Source: Chloroflexota bacterium (lineage in GTDB: Bacteria > Chloroflexota > Anaerolineae > B4-G1 > SLSP01). Taken from it: DNA of 64,000 bases. The stretch spans positions 1-64,000 of the forward strand of contig JAIOAX010000001.1 of assembly GCA_019873645.1 (NCBI GenBank). The letters are read 5' to 3'. Positions 9,180 through 16,962 of this stretch are shown one piece after another (positions within the stretch are counted from its first letter, which is position 1; the number at the start of each line of letters is the position of its first letter). The position numbers were made by a program, and so were the translations under genes. Under the pieces are notes generated by a model. That model had not been told where the DNA came from. It saw nothing but the letters and a program-made list of their open reading frames with translations, and searched no databases.

Positions 9180-9380
9180 ATGGAGCGGCGACCGGGATGT
9201 CTGGCAGGCCTTTTACAACTGGCATTTTTGAACGCGATTTTCGACTGGCTTCAGGATCGTTTCGGATTTGGACGGGGGTGCTCGTGCACCGGCATGGGCT
9301 GCGGCGTCATTTTGCTGATTCTGTTCTTGATCCTGGCCTGTTCGATTATCGGCGGTACGGATTGGTTCCGCCTGTTTTAG
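9180..9380 (+). CDS. Small Gly/Cys-containing membrane protein
   Basis: 66 residues from ATG 9180, with GGAGG 13 bases upstream. A short amphipathic N-terminus (LLQLAFLNAIFDWLQDRF) leads to GRGCSCTGMGCG and a membrane helix VILLILFLILACSII, ending GGTDWFRLF. It is followed by a strong terminator, which supports it as a transcribed unit. An overlapping frame (9164-9388) has the better-spaced start but no protein-like character. The function is unknown. Confidence 0.55.
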   Translation: MERRPGCLAGLLQLAFLNAIFDWLQDRFGFGRGCSCTGMGCGVILLILFLILACSIIGGTDWFRLF

Positions 9381-9404
9381 GAGAATAAGAGGATAACCAC
9401 TCCA

Positions 9405-9437
9405 CGCCGGCCTGCTCTCTCAGGCCGGCGTTTTTTT
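9405..9437 (+). terminator. Rho-independent terminator
   Basis: Stem CGCCGGCCTG / CAGGCCGGCG with a CTCTCT loop, followed by TTTTTTT. It ends the transcript of the small membrane protein. Confidence 0.92.
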
Positions 9438-9458
9438 CTGAGTCTATCCCCAAAATAG

Positions 9459-9535
9459 TCAGCGGATTAAACAGATTGAGCAGATTTGTGCGACAACTGA
9501 AAGCTAATCCGTGCAAATCCGTTTAATCCGTTGCC
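9459..9535. repeat. Word repeat, family B
   Basis: AGTCAGCGGATTAAACAGAT on the left and AATCCGTTTAATCCGTTGCC on the right, with GTGCAAATCCG between. The remaining bases to 9642 hold nothing I can assign. Confidence 0.7.
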
Positions 9536-9642
9536 ATACATTTTCATGTTGAGTTGAGAGCGCAGCTTATGATGTCTCTATGGACGCTTGCGCGGGATCA
9601 CAACCCCGTGTTGCTGACGACGGCGGATGGTCGTCCGCAATT

Positions 9643-11820
9643 TTAGCGCGCCCATGGCAAGGGAATCTGTACCCTGTCTTGTTCCACAATCGGGTCCAGT
9701 CCCAGATAAACCTCGATGTCTGCGCGCTGGGTGATTTCCGCCGCCATGCGCCGCAGGTGACGAAACTTGATGAAGGCCCAGTTGTCCTGAGCCATGCGCT
9801 CTTGCAAACGTGGGTCGCGTTTCAACTTCAATGCCACCAGTGCGGCGCGCCCCCCCGGCAGCACCAGATGCCGTCGCACGCCGGTCAGGGGTTGCGGCGT
9901 AAGCAGGTGCGGCCCCAGGATAGCGGTGGTCGTGCAACGAAACAGGTGTAACGGTGTTTCCTCCTCGGCCCAGACAATGTCTCCATCCGTGGTTTGGGTC
10001 ACGGCAAAACTCAGGCGTTCCCCCAACTGCCGCAGCAGTCCCCGTATCTGACGCATTTCGGCGCCGCGCGCTGCGGCGGCATCTTCCGGGCGCAGGCGCA
10101 GGTATCCCTCCGCGTCGGTGAGTGCATAAGCCTCAAAGCAGGCGGCAACCAGCGCCGGCTCAGGAGAAAGCGCGCCGTGAAAGGCAGCGTACACAGCCCG
10201 TTCCAGGGCGGCACGTTCCCAGCGTGCCCGAGATTGCAAGAGGCGCAGGACGCTTTCTTCGACGCGGTCGGCCAGAGGCCGCGCGGTTTTTACCGGCGAC
10301 GGCAGCCAGACGGTTTGTGGAGCAATGGCGATGCAGCTTGGATGGATGGCCTGCGGCAACATTTCCAATTGCGCCGGCGCCGTGTCGCCGCCGGCGAACA
10401 GGTGGATTGCGCTGAGGAGTGTTGCGGATGTCGGTTCGCCGCGTTGCCGCAGGATGCGAATGAGATGCTCATCGTCCATCGGCGCAGAAGGAGCTTGTAG
10501 GCTTCCCTGAGACAGCGCCAGACGATACCCCCATGGCGGGCAGGCGATCCAGCGTTCCATCCGAAAGCCGGCTTGCACGGTCGCGGCGACAATATGCGCC
10601 AGCATCGTCAGATCGTCGTCAGGCAAGATGATAAAGAGAGGCGCGTCCGGCTTCAAATGTGGGCCGAGGCGCCGGAGGGCTATGGCAAGACTGCGCTCAT
10701 ACCAGGCCCAGTCTAGCCGTCGTCGTCCCAGGAACGTCCGCAATGCAGGATGAGCGGTATCTTTCCACAGCCAGCTCGTCCAGAGCGCCGCAAGCGCCCA
10801 AAAGACCGCGTCGGGGGGCTGAGGTTGAAGGAGCACCGCGCCTACAGATTGGGGCGGGAGGGCGGATGTCACGGCCTGCAGCGGCTGCGCTTGCAGGATA
10901 AACTTTGCTGTCTGGCTCTCAAGCAACGTCTTGACCGAATCGGCCGGCAGCGCGCTCCAGGATGCCGGATGGGCAGGGTAATCTTTGAGAGCTTTTTCCA
11001 TCGCCAGCCAGATATTGTTTTCGATAAAGCGCGACGCCGGACGAAAACTGCGCGGGCGCGTCGGGGGCTCTCCATAAGGCGTCAGGCTGCTGCCCTCGTC
11101 CAGTGCCACGACGACCAACAAGGTCAAGGCGCGTTGGAGATCAGGGGTGGAGGCGGCCTGCGGCAGGCGATGGAGCACATCCATCAACAGGCTGAGATTG
11201 CGCGGCGTATACAACGCGACCAGCTCGGCAGCGCGCTCCCGCAGTGGATCGTCGGCGCCGGCGGCGCGCCCAAGCGCGAGGTGATAGGCCGGCCCGCGCG
11301 GCGCGAACGGCTCCAGGGCGGCAAGGTCTTGCGCATCCACCGGGCCTTCCTGTGGAGTTGGACAGTGAGGACAGCGGACACGCTTGGCAAAAGGACGCTG
11401 CGCTTCACGGTCCCAGGCAAACCATTCGGCAGTGCCGGATGCGTGGCAGACAGGGCAGTGGCTGCGGTAGGCTGCGTGGATATGGGCAATCAACGGACGG
11501 TCGCCTTTGGGCAAGTCGCCTAAGCGTGTCAGGGCAGCCTGAAGCTCATCCTTGGGGATGGGAATGAGCGCAGTGTGCGTCCACAATAAGGGCAGAGGAT
11601 TGACATTGAGGGCCAGCACGTGCCGCCCCATTTCCAGACATTCGCGGATGTAGGTGGCGTCGCTGGCCCCCAGTTCCACGACCAGGTCGCCGGGCGCGGT
11701 GCCGGCTTCGAGGGCTCCACGCACGCATCCCGACAGGGTGGGATGGCGATAACGTGCCAGTGCACCCTCCGGCGCGACCGGCGTACCCGGAATTAATGCG
11801 GGGCATGGTGCTTTTTCCAC
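9643..11820 (-). CDS. Zn-ribbon DNA methylase-like protein with degenerate catalytic motifs
   Basis: 725 residues from GTG 11820, with GGAGGT upstream. The layout resembles large DNA methylases that contain a Zn ribbon: a start region VVELGASDATYIRECLEMGR with ALNVNPLPLL where active enzymes have an FxGxGT motif and DINP, then a ribbon CPVCHASG ... CPHC (around residues 122-153). A region LLQPQPPDAVFWALAALW stands where family members have DPPY followed by FWALSALW. The AdoMet and target-amine motifs are thus both altered, so the protein is probably not an active methylase. It may bind nucleic acid or another ligand. It stands alone, with no nuclease or helicase next to it. Confidence 0.6.
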   Translation of the reverse strand: MEKAPCPALIPGTPVAPEGALARYRHPTLSGCVRGALEAGTAPGDLVVELGASDATYIRECLEMGRHVLALNVNPLPLLWTHTALIPIPKDELQAALTRLGDLPKGDRPLIAHIHAAYRSHCPVCHASGTAEWFAWDREAQRPFAKRVRCPHCPTPQEGPVDAQDLAALEPFAPRGPAYHLALGRAAGADDPLRERAAELVALYTPRNLSLLMDVLHRLPQAASTPDLQRALTLLVVVALDEGSSLTPYGEPPTRPRSFRPASRFIENNIWLAMEKALKDYPAHPASWSALPADSVKTLLESQTAKFILQAQPLQAVTSALPPQSVGAVLLQPQPPDAVFWALAALWTSWLWKDTAHPALRTFLGRRRLDWAWYERSLAIALRRLGPHLKPDAPLFIILPDDDLTMLAHIVAATVQAGFRMERWIACPPWGYRLALSQGSLQAPSAPMDDEHLIRILRQRGEPTSATLLSAIHLFAGGDTAPAQLEMLPQAIHPSCIAIAPQTVWLPSPVKTARPLADRVEESVLRLLQSRARWERAALERAVYAAFHGALSPEPALVAACFEAYALTDAEGYLRLRPEDAAAARGAEMRQIRGLLRQLGERLSFAVTQTTDGDIVWAEEETPLHLFRCTTTAILGPHLLTPQPLTGVRRHLVLPGGRAALVALKLKRDPRLQERMAQDNWAFIKFRHLRRMAAEITQRADIEVYLGLDPIVEQDRVQIPLPWAR

Positions 11821-11850
11821 GCGGCACCTCCCCTTGAGTGGCCGTCTTTT

Positions 11851-12306
11851 TCAGGCAGTGATTGTGCCGGGCAAACTCGGATTAGGTGTCTCGACGATGC
11901 GATACGAGGTCGTGATCTCCGCCGCTTTGCTCAGCATGGCATGGACTGAGCAATATGTGGATTCAGAAAGCTCGATAGCGCGCACCAGGGCGGCCTCGCT
12001 GATGCCCTGTCCATAAGCAATGTATTCCAGGTGGATTTTCGTCCAGATTTTAGGGTGCGTTGCCGCGCGTTCAGCCTGGACTTTGACCTGGAGATTGGTC
12101 ATCGGCTGGCGTTTTTTCGCCATAATCGAGATCACATCCATCGCCGTGCAGCCGGCCAATCCCAGCAACAAAAGCTCCATTGGACTGGGACCGCTATGCG
12201 TGCCGTACTCAGGGCTAGGTGAGTCCAGAATGATCGCCGGCCCGCCTTCGACATCGCCGACCAGCCGCATCCCCGGCCCGATCCATGTCACTTGTGCATT
12301 GGTCAT
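11851..12306 (-). CDS. OsmC family peroxiredoxin-like protein
   Basis: 151 residues, the usual OsmC/YhfA size. These homodimers reduce organic hydroperoxides with two cysteines; here C53 (in LGLAGCTAMDV) and C119 (in STYCSVHAML) are both present. ATG 12306 has GGAGC upstream. It is the first of several minus-strand stress genes (OsmC, cupin, DUF2892, TrxB, PDO); each has its own word repeat except PDO. The exact substrate cannot be told. Confidence 0.9.
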   Translation of the reverse strand: MTNAQVTWIGPGMRLVGDVEGGPAIILDSPSPEYGTHSGPSPMELLLLGLAGCTAMDVISIMAKKRQPMTNLQVKVQAERAATHPKIWTKIHLEYIAYGQGISEAALVRAIELSESTYCSVHAMLSKAAEITTSYRIVETPNPSLPGTITA

Positions 12307-12320
12307 TGTTAGCTCCTATC

Positions 12321-12370
12321 GTTGGCACGTTGAAACATTAGAACATTGGAAAACCTGCTCAATCTGCTGA
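12321..12370 (-). repeat. Word repeats, families C and B, upstream of osmC
   Basis: Read toward the gene, family B (AGCAGATTGAGCAGG) comes first and then CCAATGTTCTAATGTTTC and AACGTGCCAACG (family C), just before the GGAGC of osmC. Confidence 0.65.
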
Positions 12371-12378
12371 CATAAAAT

Positions 12379-12711
12379 TTACTTCTGTAAAGGGATAACG
12401 CAGATGAACTTGAGGGGCACGTCACCCGTATTGCGATAACCGTGAATCTCGTCCGGCGGGACAAAGAGAAAAACGCCCGGTCGCATAACGCCCACATCGC
12501 CATCGGGATTGGTGACCACGCCCTCACCGTCAAGGACGTAGATTTCGTGTTCGTAAGGATGTTGATGCGGCGTAAAGACGACGCCGGGTTGCAGTTCGAT
12601 GACGCGCATGGCGAAATTGGGCGCACCCTCTTTATCGGTAATGAGCCAGCGGATGCCGATGCCGGCCTGCACGGCCTGTGCCGGAACTTGTGCCGCTTCC
12701 TGAATGAACAT
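12379..12711 (-). CDS. Single-domain cupin protein
   Basis: 110 residues forming one small beta-barrel. The metal-binding cupin motif 1 is visible as HQHPYEHEIYVLDGEG (His, His, Glu) and motif 2 in PPDEIHGYRNTG (His). Such proteins bind a metal and may act as dioxygenases, sensors or sugar-binding proteins; the sequence does not say which. ATG 12711 follows AGGAGAATACAG. It is transcribed with the redox cluster around it. Confidence 0.85.
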   Translation of the reverse strand: MFIQEAAQVPAQAVQAGIGIRWLITDKEGAPNFAMRVIELQPGVVFTPHQHPYEHEIYVLDGEGVVTNPDGDVGVMRPGVFLFVPPDEIHGYRNTGDVPLKFICVIPLQK

Positions 12712-12726
12712 CTGTATTCTCCTGGG

Positions 12727-12772
12727 ATAGTTGTTAGTCGGGTAGTCGAATAGTCGTGAGTCCTTAGTCCTT
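12727..12772 (-). repeat. Word repeat, family D, upstream of the cupin gene
   Basis: Read on the minus strand: GGACTAAGGACTCACGACTA, then TTCGACTACCCGACTAACAA, then the AGGAG of the cupin gene. Same orientation relative to the gene as the plus-strand members. Confidence 0.7.
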
Positions 12773-12803
12773 GCTTGGGCCGGTCTCCTGACCGTGCCCG
12801 CGA

Positions 12804-13154
12804 TTAGCTCTCCGTTGACACCTCATCCTCGCTTGCCGGCTGCTCCTGCTCTGCTGCTTCTGCTGCCGCCGGTTGCTCCTGCTCTGCTGCTTCTGCTGCC
12901 GCCAGTTGCTCCTGCTCTGCTGCTTCTGCTGCCGCCAGTTGTGCGGGTTCTGCAGGCGCGGCCTCCAGGGTAGATTTACCCAGCAAAGCGTAAAGGCCGC
13001 ACCAGCCGATGGCGCCGGTGGCAAAGGCAATCGCTCCGAGAACGCCGAGAATGATGCCAACAACGCCCTGGATAAAAAGAAATCCCAGGAGCATGGCATA
13101 AATGCCGAGGATAGCCCGAATCAGTCGTTCGCCTTCGCCAATGTTAGGTTTCAT
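12804..13154 (-). CDS. DUF2892 membrane protein with an Ala/Glu/Gln repeat tail
   Basis: 116 residues. The first 65 match the DUF2892 layout: MKPNIGEGERLIRAILG, then two membrane helices (YAMLLGFLFIQGVVGIILG and IAFATGAIGWCGLYALLG). Similar domains occur fused to rhodanese or near redox genes. The tail is three near-perfect 11-residue copies of AAAEAAEQEQ plus L or P, encoded by a 33-base tandem repeat at 12841-12939, then an acidic end. The tail is likely disordered or helical and exposed. ATG 13154 follows GGAGGAG. Confidence 0.8.
   Translation of the reverse strand: MKPNIGEGERLIRAILGIYAMLLGFLFIQGVVGIILGVLGAIAFATGAIGWCGLYALLGKSTLEAAPAEPAQLAAAEAAEQEQLAAAEAAEQEQPAAAEAAEQEQPASEDEVSTES
12841..12939 (-). 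repeat. 33-base coding tandem repeat, three copies
   Basis: Units at 12841-12873, 12874-12906 and 12907-12939 differ by one base (GGT against AGT at the end). They keep the reading frame and encode the repeated tail of the DUF2892 protein, so copy number changes would lengthen or shorten the protein without breaking it. Confidence 0.9.
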
Positions 13155-13173
13155 AAGCTCCTCCTTAATGGAA

Positions 13174-13203
13174 TGGTAGTCTTTAGTCGTGTAGTCTGGT
13201 GGC
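13174..13203 (-). repeat. Word repeat, family D, upstream of the DUF2892 gene
   Basis: On the minus strand: CAGACTACACGACTAAAGAC followed by TACC, ending about twenty bases before the start codon. It abuts the trxB stop codon at 13203. Confidence 0.65.
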
Positions 13204-14177
13204 TATAGCTCCAATATGAAGTCGCGGAGCGCCAGAGCCGCCTTGGCCCCGTCGCCGACGGAGACGCTGAGTTGGGCGGGATTGTCGGCGCGCACATCTC
13301 CGATCGCATACAGGCCGGGGACTTTGGTGCGCATCTTCTCATCCGTGATAATGTAGCCCCATTTGTTTGTCTCCACAATATCCGCCACAAACTGGCTGTA
13401 GGGCGAATAGCCCACATAGATGAACACGCCATCGGCAGGGTACAGGTGCTCCTCTTTGGTTTCTCGATCCACCGCACGCACACCGGTGACCGTTTTGTCG
13501 CCCACGATCGCCGTCACCTGCTGGTTGAAAAGCAGCGTGCTCTTGGGATGGCGTTTGACGCGCTCCTGGAGGATGTGCTCGGCGCGGGTGTAAGGCAAAA
13601 ATTCCAGGAACGTCACATGCTTTGCATATTCCAACACTTGCAGCCCTTCCTGAAGCCCGGAATTGCCCGCCCCGATGATGACAACGTTCTTGTCTTTGAA
13701 AAACGGCCCGTCGCATGTAGCACAGTACGAGACGCCGCGCCCGGCAAATTCCTTTTCACCGGGGACATTGAGTTTCTTGGGACGGCTGCCGGTGGCGATG
13801 ACGACGGTTTTGCCGGTGTAAACCTGGCCGCTCTGGGTATGGACTTCGATTTTCCCTTTCTCGAGTGGATTGACTTTCACGACCTCATCGAACTCGACGA
13901 TCTCGGCGCCGAAGCGTTCGGCCTGCTTGCGGAAGCGCTCCAGCAGCTCTGCACCGTTGATGCCGTCGGGAAAGCCGGGGTAGTTTTCGATCAACTCGGT
14001 CGTCGCAGCCAAGCCACCGGTTGCTTCACGTTCCAACACCAGCGTCTTCAGGCCGTCGCGCGAGGTATAGATGGCTGTGGTCAATCCCGCCGCGCCCCCA
14101 CCGATGATCACAACATCGTACAAACCGCCGCCGATTTTGATTTTGGGAGATTCCTGGGTGATGGTGAATTCAAACAT
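13203..14177 (-). CDS. trxB: Thioredoxin-disulfide reductase
   Basis: 324 residues. The FAD-binding GGGAAG motif lies near residues 26-31 and the NAD(P)H motif is IGAGNSG. The redox pair is C152-A-T-C155 (SYCATCDGPFF), and GDVRADNP is the second FAD contact. The enzyme passes electrons from NAD(P)H to a thioredoxin-like partner. The nearest candidate is the protein disulfide oxidoreductase encoded just upstream at 14322-14963; such PDO-TrxB pairs are known from thermophiles. ATG 14177 follows GAGGAACCT. The NAD(P)H-binding stretch shows no clear basic motif, so cofactor preference is open. Confidence 0.93.
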   Translation of the reverse strand: MFEFTITQESPKIKIGGGLYDVVIIGGGAAGLTTAIYTSRDGLKTLVLEREATGGLAATTELIENYPGFPDGINGAELLERFRKQAERFGAEIVEFDEVVKVNPLEKGKIEVHTQSGQVYTGKTVVIATGSRPKKLNVPGEKEFAGRGVSYCATCDGPFFKDKNVVIIGAGNSGLQEGLQVLEYAKHVTFLEFLPYTRAEHILQERVKRHPKSTLLFNQQVTAIVGDKTVTGVRAVDRETKEEHLYPADGVFIYVGYSPYSQFVADIVETNKWGYIITDEKMRTKVPGLYAIGDVRADNPAQLSVSVGDGAKAALALRDFILEL

Positions 14178-14193
14178 AGGTTCCTCGCATCAA

Positions 14194-14222
14194 TGTCAAC
14201 GGATTAAACGGATTTAACGGAA
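14194..14222 (-). repeat. Word repeat, family B, upstream of trxB
   Basis: On the minus strand CCGTTAAATCCGTTTAATCC is followed by GTTGACATT, then the trxB ribosome binding site. Confidence 0.7.
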
Positions 14223-14232
14223 AAATATCGGT

Positions 14233-14281
14233 GCATGTATCCTCAAGCCCGGCAAGAGGCGCCGGGCTTGAGGATACATGC
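14233..14281. repeat. Perfect 21-bp inverted repeat between PDO and trxB genes
   Basis: Arms 14233-14253 and 14261-14281 are exact complements, each containing CCTCAAGCCCGGC, around a 7-base loop AAGAGGC. There is no T-run. In the transcript it would form a very stable hairpin in the intercistronic space. Confidence 0.9.
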
Positions 14282-14321
14282 GTGCGGTGCTTACGCCTCA
14301 CGGATGTTGGTTGGATAGACG

Positions 14322-14963
14322 TTATGCCAGCGCCGCCTGGATCGCATTCACGATCATATAGGGAGGTGCGGCGCCTTCAACACGCTCTTTGCCGTTGACG
14401 ACGCTCAGCGGCACGCCCATCACGTTGAATTGATCGGCTAGCGCCGGAAATTCCATAGATTCCACCACGTCGGCAATCACTTTGTCGCTGGCGACGGCCA
14501 TTTCGTAGGCCAGCATTGCCGCGCGCGGACAGTAAGGGCAGGTTGGGGTGACGAAAACCTGCAGGTTGACCGGCTGGTTCAACCCTTCCAGGAAGCTCAT
14601 CGTCTGCGGATCCAGCTCGGCCTGCCCCTGGCCGGCGCGTTGGATGCCGTACAGCAGCGTCGAGAATTCATAGCCGGAGGGGATGCCGTAGTAACGCAAG
14701 CCGTAGTCGCGCGCGCCCACAATTGCAATCGCCGGTGCCATGGTGATGTTGAACTCCGCCGCTTTGCCGGGCATGGCGTCGAAATTGTAGATTTCAGCCG
14801 TGAGCTTAGGCGAAGTTGCCGCAACCTCTTGCGCCAGTTGCACGATCTCCTTGCAGTATTCGCAGCCTTTCTCGGTTGTGAAAACCACCAACCGCACATC
14901 GTCGGTGAGATCGGCCAGCATTTCCGTCACATTTTTAACGATTTCATCATTCAGTAAAGCCAT
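14322..14963 (-). CDS. Protein disulfide oxidoreductase (two glutaredoxin/thioredoxin-like domains)
   Basis: 213 residues, the size of PDO. The N-terminal domain has C34-E-Y-C37 and the C-terminal domain has C142-P-Y-C145, each at the start of a helix after a strand, with the cis-Pro loops MAPAIA and MGVPLSVV. PDO makes or isomerises disulfides in the cytoplasm and is best known from archaea and thermophilic bacteria. It lies upstream of trxB in the same direction and is probably reduced by it. ATG 14963 follows AAGGAGG. A promoter is visible at 15071-15098. Confidence 0.92.
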   Translation of the reverse strand: MALLNDEIVKNVTEMLADLTDDVRLVVFTTEKGCEYCKEIVQLAQEVAATSPKLTAEIYNFDAMPGKAAEFNITMAPAIAIVGARDYGLRYYGIPSGYEFSTLLYGIQRAGQGQAELDPQTMSFLEGLNQPVNLQVFVTPTCPYCPRAAMLAYEMAVASDKVIADVVESMEFPALADQFNVMGVPLSVVNGKERVEGAAPPYMIVNAIQAALA

Positions 14964-15070
14964 ATTTCCATACCTCCTTGGGTAAACTCCTTACAAAAAT
15001 ATGCAGGCGACACATCCCACAGTACCCGTTGGCGGAGAGAGGCCTGCATCTCTCTACCATCAACATCATC

Positions 15071-15098
15071 ATTGTAACATATAATAAATCAGCGTCAA
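15071..15098 (-). promoter_or_regulatory. Sigma-70-type promoter for the PDO gene
   Basis: On the minus strand TTGACG is followed, after 16 bases, by TACAAT, about 110 bases upstream of the PDO start. Confidence 0.65.
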
Positions 15099-15160
15099 GA
15101 AAATTCGGGGCGGTGGCGTCCGTTCTAATGAATTTCTAATACGCTCATCTCTTTTATCGG

Positions 15161-15188
15161 TTGACATCCCGGCCTTTGTGTTTATACT
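15161..15188 (+). promoter_or_regulatory. Sigma-70-type promoter for the radical SAM gene
   Basis: TTGACA, 16 bases, TATACT, about 60 bases upstream of the TTG start at 15250. It is divergent from the PDO promoter. Confidence 0.75.
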
Positions 15189-15191
15189 GCC

Positions 15192-15232
15192 TGGCAAACG
15201 TTTGAACGCTCAAACGTTTGCACGTTCAGACG
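15192..15232 (+). repeat. Word repeat, family C, upstream of the radical SAM gene
   Basis: AAACGTTTGAACGCTC, AAACGTTTGC and ACGTTCAGACGAC run up to the GGGAGGG ribosome binding site. The array lies between the -10 and the start codon, so it is part of the transcribed leader. Confidence 0.75.
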
Positions 15233-15249
15233 ACTTTCCGGGAGGGAGT

Positions 15250-16962
15250 TTGTACGATTTAGTGTTCTTGCATGCCCCCAGCGTCTACGATTTTCGCCAG
15301 CGCGCGACGTTGTGGGGGCCGATTTCAGATCTGGTGCCTTCAACGCCGGTCTTCGATATGTATCCCATCGGCTTTGCCACATTGATGGCATACCTGCAAC
15401 AACAAGGGTTTCAGGTGCGGATTGCGAACCTGGCGGCGCGGATGGTGCGTTCGGCGCGCTTTGAGCCAGAAAAGTTGCTTGCCTCCATCGAAACGCGCGC
15501 TTTTGGCATTGATTTGCACTGGCTGCCGCATGCCCATGGCGCATTGGAAGTTGCCCGCTTAGCCAAGGCTCATCATCCTGATACCCCGATCATCTTCGGA
15601 GGATATTCGGCGACTTATTTCCACACAGAATTGATCCGTTATCCCTATGTGGATTATGTGCTGCGCGGTGACTCCAGCGAAGAGCCGCTGGAACGCCTGA
15701 TGCAGCACATTGTGGCCGGAACGGCGCCCACCGACGTGCCCAATTTGACCTGGAAAGATCGTCAGGGTGAGGTACACGTGAACGCCCTGACTTACATACC
15801 GGAGAGCCTGGATCATCTGACGCTGGACTATCATCCGCTCGTCAGGGCCGTGGTGCGTGACCGCGATTTGCTAAACTATGCGCCGTTTAGCCACTGGCTA
15901 GAATATCCAATCATGGCCGCACTCTCGGTGAAGGGGTGTACGCAGAACTGCACGATTTGCGGCGGTTCGGCTTTCGCGGCGCGCTGCCTTTCCGGACGAC
16001 AGCGGCCCGCCTATCGTGCGCCGGAGAAGCTGGCCGAAGATGTACGGCGGGTGGGAAGGTTAAGCCGCGCGCCGGTTTTTATCCTGGGCGACCTGCGGCA
16101 GGCGGGAATGGACTATGCACAACGTTTTTTCCGGGCCGTCCAGGGCTTTGATGGAACCGCGATCGTGGAATTTTTCTATCCTGTTGAGCGTGCCTATGTA
16201 GAAGAACTGGCGGCGGCGTTGCCCAACTTTCTGGTGGAATTTTCACCGGAATCCCACGATCCGGCGGTACGGCGTGCGTCAGGCAAGGGTTACTCCAACC
16301 AAGGCATTGAGGAGACAATCGCCGCCTGTCTCGACGTGGGCGCGCGGCGGTTTGACCTTTTCTTTATGATCGGCTTATCGCAGCAGACGCCGGAATCGGC
16401 GCTGCAGACGGTGGATTATTGCCGCACACTGCTGACGCGCTTCAACGACGGGCGGTTGATCCCGTTCACCTCACCGCTCGCGCCGTTTCTTGATCCCGGC
16501 AGTCGCGCTTATGAGCAGGCGGACGATTGTGGTTATCTCCGCCACGCAACTACGCTGGACGACCACCGCCGTTTGCTGTTGCAGCCCACATGGAAGCACA
16601 TTCTCTCTTACGAGACACGCTGGATGAACCGTGACACGCTGGCCGAGGTGACTTATGAGGCCGGTTTGCGCTTGAACCGGCTCAAGCGGGAATTCGGCCT
16701 TGTAAGCCCTGCCAGAGCGCAGGAGACCGAAGCGCGGATTACCGAAGCGCGCGCTCTGATGCGGGAAATCGAGGACTTGAGGACACGCCTGGATGAAGAA
16801 GCCCTGGCACGCGCACTGATCGCGTTGAAGCCGCGCATTGACGCTGCGAACACGTCAACCGTGTGTGACAAAAGCGAGTTGGATGTTCAGGTAGGTTGGA
16901 TGCCTTTCAAGGTGTTGAATCTGGCGCGGGTGGCATTGGGCGAGACAGGGTTTTCCCAATAA
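15250..16962 (+). CDS. B12-binding-type radical SAM protein
   Basis: 570 residues if started at TTG 15250, which follows GGGAGGG; an in-frame ATG at 15178 would lie upstream of the -10 box and translate the repeat. The N-terminal 180 residues have the Rossmann-like cobalamin-binding layout (PIGFATLMAYLQQQGF, IIFGGYSATYF). The radical SAM domain follows with GCTQNCTICGG, the CxxxCxxC cluster. The C-terminal part (FFMIGLSQQTPESALQTVDY) is typical of B12/radical SAM enzymes. The substrate is not identifiable. Its last 56 bases overlap the end of the convergent histidine kinase gene. Confidence 0.85.
   Translation: MYDLVFLHAPSVYDFRQRATLWGPISDLVPSTPVFDMYPIGFATLMAYLQQQGFQVRIANLAARMVRSARFEPEKLLASIETRAFGIDLHWLPHAHGALEVARLAKAHHPDTPIIFGGYSATYFHTELIRYPYVDYVLRGDSSEEPLERLMQHIVAGTAPTDVPNLTWKDRQGEVHVNALTYIPESLDHLTLDYHPLVRAVVRDRDLLNYAPFSHWLEYPIMAALSVKGCTQNCTICGGSAFAARCLSGRQRPAYRAPEKLAEDVRRVGRLSRAPVFILGDLRQAGMDYAQRFFRAVQGFDGTAIVEFFYPVERAYVEELAAALPNFLVEFSPESHDPAVRRASGKGYSNQGIEETIAACLDVGARRFDLFFMIGLSQQTPESALQTVDYCRTLLTRFNDGRLIPFTSPLAPFLDPGSRAYEQADDCGYLRHATTLDDHRRLLLQPTWKHILSYETRWMNRDTLAEVTYEAGLRLNRLKREFGLVSPARAQETEARITEARALMREIEDLRTRLDEEALARALIALKPRIDAANTSTVCDKSELDVQVGWMPFKVLNLARVALGETGFSQ

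Noticed and set aside
9164..9388. 74-codon frame overlapping the small membrane protein
   Set aside because: It has a start near a ribosome binding site but the translation lacks protein-like character, while the 9180 frame has a clear membrane helix.
13272..14207. Plus-strand 311-codon frame across trxB
   Set aside because: It is antisense to a well-supported TrxB with all motifs.
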